Shown one piece after another: positions 45,694 through 53,979 of a stretch of 64,000 nt of DNA; within the stretch, counting starts at the first letter, position 1, and every line of letters begins with the position of its first letter. Where the stretch lies: the NCBI GenBank assembly GCA_000151295.1, contig GG745347.1, positions 226,075-290,074 of the forward strand, in the 5' to 3' direction. Source of the DNA: Allomyces macrogynus ATCC 38327. Its lineage: Eukaryota; Blastocladiomycota; Blastocladiomycetes; Blastocladiales; Blastocladiaceae. The notes beneath the pieces are model-generated. The model had not been told where the DNA came from, did not search any database, and saw only the letters and a program-made list of their open reading frames with translations. A program made the position numbers and the translations under genes.

Positions 45694-45896
45694 GTGAGCG
45701 ACAGTGCGAGACGTTTTGTCCACAGCTCTCTGCCGCGATCACCACGCCGGACACACTCGCTCCATCACGACTTCACTTGCTGCAACCTCCCCGCACGCGG
45801 TCCTGTGTGTTTGGGCGCGACCTGCTCGACCCACAACAGCTGCCACGCCAGTGTGTCCCCGACTTTACTCGTTCCCCCACGCTTCCGCCTTACGCC

Positions 45897-48509
45897 ATGT
45901 CCAAGTACTTGAAAAAGCCTACTGCTGTCGCTGCTTCTCCCAGCGCCTCTCTTGCGAATGGATCGGCATCACCAAGCCTAACGCGCTTCAATGGCGCCGG
46001 CTCGATTTCGGGGCTCGACTATGCCTCAGACGTGGCCAACAGCTTCCGGTCCAGCCCGCTTCGTGGGGGCTCAACGGCGGTCCGCGGCACCTCGGCTCTC
46101 GAGCGTGCGTCCATGTATCTCAATACTCGCGCGCGCCCCATATCCACCGGCACAACAAGCCCGCCACGCATTGACAGGACCAATGCCATGCGATCAGCAC
46201 ACAGCAGCCGCAGCAGCAGCCGAAGCTCGCCGCGCAGTTCTGTACGGCGCACCAAGCCCGTTCTTGATCACCGTACCGTACCACCTGCCACGGTCGTCGT
46301 CGACAATACTGATTCGAGCATTTCATTGGCCGCATCCGAGATCCCGTCCGACACGTCGATTGTCCTGCACAACCCGCCGAAAATCCGGTCTCCAGTTCGC
46401 GCGCACCCGACGTCAGCTGCCGCGATCCTCGACCGGTTCCGCAAACCCGACAAGTCGCCGACACCATCCGTGTCGACGGCATCGAGGATTGCCAGTCCGG
46501 CACCGGCCTCGGCGGTGGCCAGCGAGCCGTCCAAGGACCTCGTCAGCGACTTTTCCGCGTTCATCAACCACATGAGCGATACGTCCGGGGTTGTGCAGGA
46601 ATCGGTTCGGTCAGCGGTGGACAATTCGATTCATGACCAGTCTCGCTCGGCCGTGGAGATTCTCAGCTCGGGGCGGCAGCCGCAGTCGTCGGCGATTGCG
46701 TCGTCAGTGCCGGTGTCGACACGGCGACCCGGACCACCCTCGCAATATTCGTCACGGCGCAGCTCTGGCGCCTCGGCGCTTGGCAAGCAGTCGTCGCCGG
46801 CCGCGTCGGCCATTTCCGAAGAGCACAGCAGCGCCGAAACGTCGCTTGGTGACGTGACGTCGGTTATCGAGGAAGAAGGGTCCGGCGCGAGCGCGATTTC
46901 CGAGTCGGTTGTGTCGTCGATTGTATCCGCTGCGATCTCGGATGGGACCAGTCGCGGCTCCGAGGTCGTTTCCGGCGCTTCCGGATCGTGTTCCGCTGCG
47001 TCATCGCGAATCTCGTCGGCACGGTCGCGGAACAGCACCTCGGGCAGCGCCACGAGCGCTAGAACCGAAGCGACCCGCTCAGCCGCAACCCCGGAGTACT
47101 CGGATGCAGATGCGAGCGCTACTGACGGGTACGAGGACGACTTTGACCCTTCCGCGGCGACCTCGCCTGTCAAGACCTCGCTCGTAATCCTCCTTCCTGT
47201 TCCTGTGGCCAAGCCATTGACCCCACCTCCACTTGCGGCTCCCGCGAGCGCGCTTGCCGCCTCGCCTGCCGTCTCGCTCCCGCGGGATTCTTCACCTGCC
47301 CCTCTCCCAAGCGATTCTCCACCAGCGAATGCGGGCGGGCGCTCGCGTTCCAGCACCAGAGCCACGGACGACGGCGCCCAAAGCAGTGCCATCTACACTC
47401 CGCTCCCTCCGTCGACGCCATCACTTTGCTCCACTTCGAGTCGGGCACCGTCGACTGGCTCCCGCCGCTCGTACCGGACTCCGGCACCGTTGGTTGCGCC
47501 GGCTTCGGCAACCATGCCAGCCGAACCGGCACCTTTCACCAGCAAAACAGTCGGCCGACCCGACCCAGCGCCGCCGGCTGCCGACGAGTCGCGCAAAACT
47601 GAACCAGTTCCGCAATACCCGCGGCCTCCTGCGCAAGTCACTTCCGTCGCTGACCCGATTGCCAAAGTACCGGCCAGACGACCCGACTCGGCGCTGTCCG
47701 GCGAAACGCGCGGTGCACTTGTGCCTCCGCAAGGCCCGCGGTCTACAGCCCAAGCCGCGCCCGTCTTCGATCCGTTTGCGCAGATTGTGTTTCCTCAGCG
47801 CAAACCGTCTGACCCGGCCCCGCCCATGCCCGACTCGGCGCAGTTCCCGCACGCCACCGACCCGTCCACTCCACCCACTCAGCCGGCGCTTTCGGCAGTC
47901 GTGATTCCGGGGACGGCGTCGGGGCGTGAACAACGCGATTCGGGATCCATGCGTTCGGCGACGAGCGGGTCACGGCGCGATTCGAGAATTCGCGCGACTC
48001 GCATTCCACCCGCGACCGAATCGGATCGTTACGCTTCCAGTACCATTCATCGAGACTGTGACCCAGATCCTCGTATCCGCTCCGACGCGCGGGCGTCGAC
48101 GCACGATCGGCTCACCGGGACGTCGCGTCACCCGGCTCACCATTTCGCGCCCCCACCACCTGCACATACACGACCTCTGCCAACCGCGCTCCCAAAAGCG
48201 CTCGACCCGACCGCGCCCAACCAGTACGCGCCGCTGGTAGACATGATGCAGCACCTGTCGACAGCGATCCAGACACTTTCCACCCCCTCACAGCCACCGC
48301 GCCCATCGACGGCCGACTCGGGCACTTCAGCACCCGCTGCGTGCGCGTGCGCACACCATGACACGGCACGTACGCACGCGTTCAACCAGCTCCTGCTCGC
48401 GCAGGTGCATCTCGTGCAACACTTGATGAGTGTGACGGCGCCGCCGGGAGTTACGGGTGGCGGATTTCGGTATACGACACTCGAGGATACGCGCGAGGTG
48501 CATTTTTGA
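45897..48509 (+). CDS. Large Ser/Pro/Ala-rich disordered protein, possible DUF4614 (C19orf44-like) C-terminus
   Basis: Single exon, 870 residues from the ATG at 45897 (ACGCC-ATG; the frame opens 91 codons earlier in non-protein-like sequence). Almost all of it is low complexity: Ser-rich to residue ~420, an acidic patch ATDGYEDDFDPS near 425, then Pro/Ala/Ser-rich to ~770. The last ~80 residues look folded: HAFNQLLLAQVHLVQHLMSV followed by GGFRYTTLEDTREVHF. A YEDDF-type motif followed by a terminal helix and YTTLEDT resembles the DUF4614 family of animal C19orf44 proteins, as I recall it; this is tentative. Function unknown. Absence of introns in 2.6 kb is unusual beside its neighbours, but low-complexity genes here tend to have large exons. 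Confidence 0.65.
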   Translation: MSKYLKKPTAVAASPSASLANGSASPSLTRFNGAGSISGLDYASDVANSFRSSPLRGGSTAVRGTSALERASMYLNTRARPISTGTTSPPRIDRTNAMRSAHSSRSSSRSSPRSSVRRTKPVLDHRTVPPATVVVDNTDSSISLAASEIPSDTSIVLHNPPKIRSPVRAHPTSAAAILDRFRKPDKSPTPSVSTASRIASPAPASAVASEPSKDLVSDFSAFINHMSDTSGVVQESVRSAVDNSIHDQSRSAVEILSSGRQPQSSAIASSVPVSTRRPGPPSQYSSRRSSGASALGKQSSPAASAISEEHSSAETSLGDVTSVIEEEGSGASAISESVVSSIVSAAISDGTSRGSEVVSGASGSCSAASSRISSARSRNSTSGSATSARTEATRSAATPEYSDADASATDGYEDDFDPSAATSPVKTSLVILLPVPVAKPLTPPPLAAPASALAASPAVSLPRDSSPAPLPSDSPPANAGGRSRSSTRATDDGAQSSAIYTPLPPSTPSLCSTSSRAPSTGSRRSYRTPAPLVAPASATMPAEPAPFTSKTVGRPDPAPPAADESRKTEPVPQYPRPPAQVTSVADPIAKVPARRPDSALSGETRGALVPPQGPRSTAQAAPVFDPFAQIVFPQRKPSDPAPPMPDSAQFPHATDPSTPPTQPALSAVVIPGTASGREQRDSGSMRSATSGSRRDSRIRATRIPPATESDRYASSTIHRDCDPDPRIRSDARASTHDRLTGTSRHPAHHFAPPPPAHTRPLPTALPKALDPTAPNQYAPLVDMMQHLSTAIQTLSTPSQPPRPSTADSGTSAPAACACAHHDTARTHAFNQLLLAQVHLVQHLMSVTAPPGVTGGGFRYTTLEDTREVHF

Positions 48510-49424
48510 CTGCATTTTTGAGGTGGATTTTAGTCTCCGTTTGTGTGCTCACGGATTTTCGGGTTAGTATTTGCGCCAGCATCGGCGGCCGCCGCTGTCC
48601 ATGGACGAGGCGCTCGCACAAGTGCGGTGGGAGGAGGAACGCGAGGTGGAGCGCGTGCAGAGGAGTCGGTCAGTGGCGGCCGAGGTTAAGGGCCGATTCT
48701 GATGCGGCACGCGGGGACTGGCAGGTCGGTTGTGATACTACGGTGGATTGGATCAAGACTCGATGCGTCATGTTCGTGCTCGAAATAAATTTCCGTCTCT
48801 GTTGCTGTGTGAGTGAAATCTGGTTTCGAAGAATGATATTTCCGGACGGATCTACTAGGCATAGCAGCCACCACCATTGGACCGATTCTTTCTCGCGTGT
48901 CGCGTCGGTGAGCGATGTTTATCCTTCCATCTGCGCACATTCGCACAACCAGAAAGCAGACGCTATTTAGACCTCACAATTTGATGAAATGAAAGTACAA
49001 AGACTAACAGTGCCAAACCGTCCGCTCAAAGCTTTGCCATGCCGTTCAGCACACAAGTTCGAAACATCGATTTCACGCGCGGCCACATTCTTTTCGCACA
49101 AACTCGATCATCTTCTGGAATTCAATTCCTCACTTCTCCACCCGTTTTCGTTGCAAGGAATCAAGGTTCGTGACTGCACGATGAATCGTCGAGCTCGAAC
49201 ACAACACCACATCAAGTCCCACACACACACACTATTGAGATGCAAAACAAGAACTGAAACGAAAGCTAATTATTTTCATATTTTGCGCACTTATGAGGGA
49301 TTACTTACAAGGCAGCGAACAAAAATGGAGCGAAGGGGAAAGGGGGATGGTTGCGGGGTAATGGCGAACAAGCGACCAAACACCAAAATTGTGCAAAAAT
49401 TGTGCCGTCGGCACAGCGAGGCAC
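48510..49424. other. Convergent intergenic region, no gene seen
   Basis: AT-richer 3' flanks of the Ser-rich gene (plus) and the Gln-rich repeat gene (minus). Nothing recognised. Confidence 0.5.
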
Positions 49425-51885
49425 TTAGCAGAACGAGACCGTGTGGACATCGACCGACTGGGCCTGAGCCTGAGCCTGCGAGGCCGAGACGCTGGCGCCC
49501 GACGCATCAACCGACTGCATCTGGAACTGCGCCTGCGACGCGAACACATCGGCATGGCCGTGAGCCGACGCCGAGACGTCCTGGCTCTGGTACTGCGCCT
49601 GCGACGCGAACACATCGGCGTGGCCGTGAGCCGACGCCGAGACGTCCTGCGTCTGGAACTGCGCCTGCTGAGCAAACACATCAGCATGGCCGTGAGCCGA
49701 TGCGTCGAGCGTCTGGCCCTGGAACTGCGCCTGCGACGCGAACACATCAGCGTGGCCGTGAGCCGACGCCCCAATGGACTGCGACTGCGCCTGGAACTGC
49801 GACGCGAACGCATCGAAACCGTGCGCGAACGCCGACGAGACGTCAATGTGCTGGCCCTGGAATTGCGCCTGGAGGGCGTTGATGTCAAAGTTGCCGAACC
49901 ACGAGCCGTCGGCGTGCTGCACAGCGCCCTGGTGCGCGTGCTGCGCGACGACGTACGAGCCGTCGTCGTGGCAGTGGCCGGCTTGCGCCGACGAGACCTC
50001 GACCGTCTGCGACTGCGCCTGGCCCTGAGCAACCGAGACAGACGACGACGAGCCGTGGACCGCGACCGACGAAACATCAGCCGACTGGTACTGGCCCTGC
50101 GACTGGGCAACGTTCACCGACGACGAACCGGCAGCCGAAACGTCAGCCGACTGGTGCTGAGCCTGGCCCTGCGCAACCGACACGTTGGCGCCATCGTAGC
50201 AGCCAGCGGTCGACGAGGCATCGGCCGTCTGGTACTGGATCTGACCCTGCGACGTGGACGCGTTGGCACCAGCAGCATGGCCGTGACCGGCAGCCGACGA
50301 AACCTCGACGTTTTGGCTCTGGAGCTGGCCCTGCTGAGCCGACACGTTTCCGCCCGCGGCGTGGCCGTGACCGGCAGCCGACGAAACCTCGACGTTCTGG
50401 CTCTGGAGCTGGCCCTGCTGAGCAGAAACGTTGGCGCCCGTAGCGTGGCCAGCGTGGCCAGCGGCGGCGGTCGAAACGTCAGCATGCTGGCCCTGGACCT
50501 GGGCCTGGTTCGCCGTCGCGGTCGTGTGGGCACCCGTGGCGGCACCCGTGGCGTGGCCAGCGTGGCCAGCGGCGGCGGTCGAAACGTCAGCATGCTGGCC
50601 CTGGACCTGGGCCTGGTTCGCCGTCGCGGTCGTGGTGTGGGCACCCGTCGTGTGGCCAGCAGTAGTCGACGCGGTCGAAACGTCGGCGGTCTGGACCTGC
50701 GCCTGGTTCGCCGTAGTGGTCGTGTTGGCACCAGCGGTGTGGCCAGCAGCGGACGACGCGTCGGCGGTCTGGACCTGCGCCTGGTTCGCCGTCGTGGTCG
50801 TGTTGGCACCAGCGGTGTGGCCAGCAGCGGACGACGCGTCGGCGCTCTGAACCTGCGCCTGGTTCGCGGTCGTGTTGGCGCCCGACGAAGCCTGCTGAGC
50901 TTGCGCCTGGTTTACCGACCCGTTGGCGGCATCGGCCTGCTGCGCTTGCATCTGCTGGACCGAGCCGTCGGTGCCATCGACCTTTTGCGCTTGCATCTGC
51001 TGGACCGAGCCGTCCGTGCCATCGGACTTCTGGGCTTGCATCTGCTGCGCAGAGCCGTCCGTGCCGTTGGCTTGCTGCGCTTGCAACTGCTGCGCAGAGC
51101 CGTCCGTGCCATCAACCTTCTGGGCCTGCATCTGCTGGACCGAGCCGTCCGTGCCGTCGGCCTTCTGGGCCTGCATCTGCTGCGCAGAGCCGTCCGTGCC
51201 ATCAACCTTCTGGGCCTGCATCTGCTGGACCGAGCCGTCCGTGCCGTCGGCCTTCTGGGCCTGCATCTGCTGCGCAGAGCCGTCCGTGCCATCAACCTTC
51301 TGGGCCTGCATCTGCTGGGCCGAGCCGTCCGTGCCGTCGGCCTTCTGAGCCTGCATCTGCTGAGCAGAGCCCGACTCCGAGTCAATCTGCTGCGCCTGGA
51401 GTTGCTGCGCAGACACGTCGTTGGACGCGGCGGGCGCGGCCGTGGTGGTGGCCGTCGTCGTGGTGGCGGGCGTCGCGGTGGCCGTGGTGGTGGTGGCGGG
51501 CGTCGCGGTGGCCGTGGTGGTGGTGGCGGGCGTCGCGGTGGCCGTGGTGGTGGTGGCGGGCGTCGCGGTGGCCGTGGTGGTGGTGGCGGGCTAGTAGTAG
51601 TTGATGGAGAAGTGATCGAATCAGTTTGGGAGGTACTGAAAATCGGCGATTCGCGCGCCGATGGGCAGTACAAAAATGCGAAGTGTGCACGTACAGCAGC
51701 CGCGGTCTGGATCGTCACATCGGGCGCTGTCGTGGCCGTGGTGGTGGTCACGTCCTGGTGGTTGATCGCAACGTGATCCGATCAGTTGCTGACTTGTGCA
51801 CGACGAGGAGCCAGGTGCGATGGTGGGGAAGGAAGAGGGCACGCTCAAGAGTACGTACGGGAGTCGTGGTGTTGACGGGGTCCAT
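49425..51885 (-). CDS. Gln-rich repetitive protein of unknown function
   Basis: Three exons, 51885-51859, 51754-51695 and 51590-49425, with two 104-bp introns both starting GTACGT; 750 residues. Exon 1 is MDPVNTTTP; exons 2-3 give a Thr/Ala/Pro region (ATTTTATATP repeated). Residues ~89-268 are twelve 15-residue units of type SAQQMQAQKVDGTDG. Residues ~269-750 are looser 20-28-residue units around A-Q-x-Q-x-x-(D/E)-(V/A)-S with His/Gly/Ala spacers (SAAGHGHAAG, SASAHGHADVF). There is one non-repetitive island, DGSWFGNFDINALQ. No signal peptide, membrane span or known domain is visible; cysteine is rare, one being the last residue. The regular polar Q-x-Q spacing suggests a beta-solenoid, amyloid or fibrous protein, which is inference. 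A TATA box is well placed upstream, and the frame is intact over 2.2 kb of repeats, so I think it is a real expressed gene. Confidence 0.78.
50874..51413 (-). repeat. Coding 45-bp tandem repeat, 12 units
   Basis: Twelve in-frame units of 45 bp encoding S-(A/V)-Q-Q-M-Q-A-Q-K-(V/A)-D-G-T-D-G. In the middle, units alternate (SAQQ..KA with SVQQ..KV), giving a 90-bp higher-order period visible at 51121-51330. Outer units are more divergent (QIDSESG first, NQAQAQQASSGAN last). Confidence 0.9.
51440..51590 (-). repeat. Coding 30-bp tandem repeat (Thr/Ala/Pro)
   Basis: Four near-identical 30-bp units plus a partial one, encoding ATTTTATATP, at the start of the third exon of the Gln-rich gene. Confidence 0.9.
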
Positions 51886-52368
51886 GGTGGTGGAGGGAGT
51901 GGAGATTGGGTGTGGGATTGACGAGGCTGGGAAGCTGGTCGATGTCGGCTCGAAACGGCGGGTCGCGCACAGCTTATATAGCGCTCGCGCGCGCCGGTGC
52001 CCCCGCACACATACGCGTTGGTTGGAACTTTGAATTCCCTTGGAGCAAGTCGTTGCAGCCAGAGGAGGGCGGACAGCGGACAGAGTGTCAACCGAATGAA
52101 GGGACGCAGCGCGAACGGAGGACGCACGCGGTGTACGACAAGCCCAACGGCGCGCGATGTCCTTGTCCGCTGCCGTGCTGCGCAGGCATGCAGACAAGGA
52201 GGATCAAACGCACCAACGCGTCAGATCAAGGACGCAAGGTTCATTTGGTGGGGCGCGCCATGTCCCTTCTTCCCGACTGTTTCTCGGGTTTGCCTTCACC
52301 TTCACCGCGGCTTTGGGAAGGGGAGTCCATCTGCGACCGCGCCCCTTCGTGCTTCACCGTCCTCGACG
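51886..52368. other. Upstream region of the Gln-rich gene
   Basis: Contains the TATA box. A plus-strand frame open from 51997 passes through it, but this part is not protein-like. Confidence 0.45.
51975..51980 (-). promoter_or_regulatory. TATA box of the Gln-rich repeat gene
   Basis: TATATA within CTATATAAG on the minus strand, about 90 bp before the ATG at 51885; one of the best-formed TATA elements in the window. Confidence 0.6.
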
Positions 52369-52792
52369 ATGGATTCCGGTGTCCTCCGCTTTGCTTCACC
52401 GCCGTCTCATCGCTTGATTGCGCCGCCCATCATGGAACTGTGGGCACCTTCAACGTGGCCGCTGATCGTCGTGCCTGCGCTCCCGTCGATTGAGTTACGC
52501 GAATGGCCAGTTTTGCCTTCTGGGGCTTGTTGGCGTGCGGTAGACAATGCGCTCTGGCTTTATGAGCGCATCAACGGGAGCCGCTTGCTTTTGGTTCCGG
52601 CCCCACCAACTGAACGGCCGGCACTCGCCCTTACCGGCCGGTCACCGCCCGCGTCCGGTCCCACGACGCGATTCCTTCCTCTCCGAGTCGCTGCAACCAC
52701 GGAAGCGGCCCAACAAAGTGATCTGCACCGAACTCCTCTTCGCCCCGCTCCCTCCGCGCCCGCACGCAACAGCGGAAACGCGCAAGGACTAG
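52369..52792 (+). CDS. Hypothetical short protein
   Basis: Proposed two exons, 52369-52593 and 52688-52792, phase 0, 109 residues: starts MDSGVLRFASPPSHRLIAPP, and the second exon is SLQPRKRPNKVICTELLFAP to the TGA. The intron (GTTCCG...CCGAG) is 94 bp and its ends are weak. Alternatively the first frame continues unspliced to 52992. The first half has hydrophobic, Trp-containing segments (MELWAPSTWPLIVVPALPSI) that look coded. No family recognised; low confidence. Confidence 0.3.
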
Positions 52793-53979
52793 GAGAGGGG
52801 CACAAGCAGCCGCGTAGACGCCGCGCAGCAGCGCCAGGCTCGCGCGTGCAACAGCGGCTGAGACGGCGCCATGCCTCTGCGACAGAAAAGGGTAACGTGC
52901 GCGCTGTCGACTGTGCCGCATTCATGAATGTCTCAAAACGGTTGCTCTCCACCATGAGTGTGGAGCATTGGAAGGCAGAAATGAGAGCATGACCGCGGTG
53001 GTGCGGCGAGGCGGGTACATGCTCTCATTTGCCCATTTTTCCGAAATCGTTTCTCGCGGAGTTGTTCTATCTCATCCGTGGAGCGGAAGCTGGATAAACG
53101 CGTTCTTTTTCCATGAGGAACTGACACCCTTGCACTCAGGCATAAGCTGCAAAGGGTGTGCTTCGTGGTTGCTGTGGTTGAGACAGCCAGTTTAATTTGA
53201 AAATGTCGGAAAACATCCGCCTTACGGCTGGCAGGAGTACCCCTGCGATTAGGTCCTCTAGAGAATGACGGTGCGGGAAGGGACAGAAAAACAGCAAATG
53301 ACAGCGCAGCTCGCGCCATATCTAAGACGCGCTCAAAGTCTCAGCTCTTGTCTTTCCCACCCAGCAGTCGATACTCTGCGAAGTACAACGTAGGAGTGTA
53401 CAGCTTGGAACAGTGTATTTCGTCTCAATCGTGAGGACGAACGAATATTCTCAGTGGCCACCATTCGCTCCAGAGTGGCGTATTTTCCGCTCGCCACCAG
53501 ACCCCCAGAAAGATACAAACGATCGACGCTTTGTTCTTTGCGAAACACGGAACCGAGACACAGGTGCTGCGACGTGCGCCACGGGCGCCACGAGAACATA
53601 ATTACCGTGCGGTATTCTGCGAAGGCGACAATGATGGCACATGTGCTGCAACCGGCCTGCTCGAAGGAGAGAATGGTGTTGCGTGCAATGCTCTTGGCAA
53701 TGACGACCCCTCCACCGCTCCATACGTCAGTTCTCTGGAAGCAGAATCATTCGAAGCTGACCGAGCAAGTTCGGTGTTGAAGATGTGAAAAAGGCCAGAC
53801 ACACAACAGCTTGTCAAACGATGCGACCTCTCTCCTCCTCCTGGACCCATTACATTCGACCCTGCGGTTGATTGCGACGCGTCCATTATCGACGTGTCCC
53901 TCTGCAACACGGTCCCTTGAAGCGCCCACAAGCAGTACAGTCACCCCCGCCCGCCCCGTGCTGCACGTTTGATCAAACC
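52793..53979. other. Intergenic with weak coding-like fragments
   Basis: No complete gene. A plus-strand stretch at about 53600-53788 (GNDDPSTAPYVSSLEAESFE) and one near 53430-53600 look weakly protein-like but cannot be joined into a gene. Possibly a relic. Confidence 0.4.

Noticed and set aside
49389..51776. 795-residue plus-strand reading frame over the Gln-rich gene
   Set aside because: It is the antisense image of a repetitive, GC3-biased gene: Leu/Arg/Val-Gly monotony, no start context, and the minus-strand frame has splice sites and a TATA box.
52793..53979. A possible gene at 53.4-53.8 kb
   Set aside because: Two weakly protein-like stretches could not be linked by phase-consistent splice sites and have no recognisable motif.
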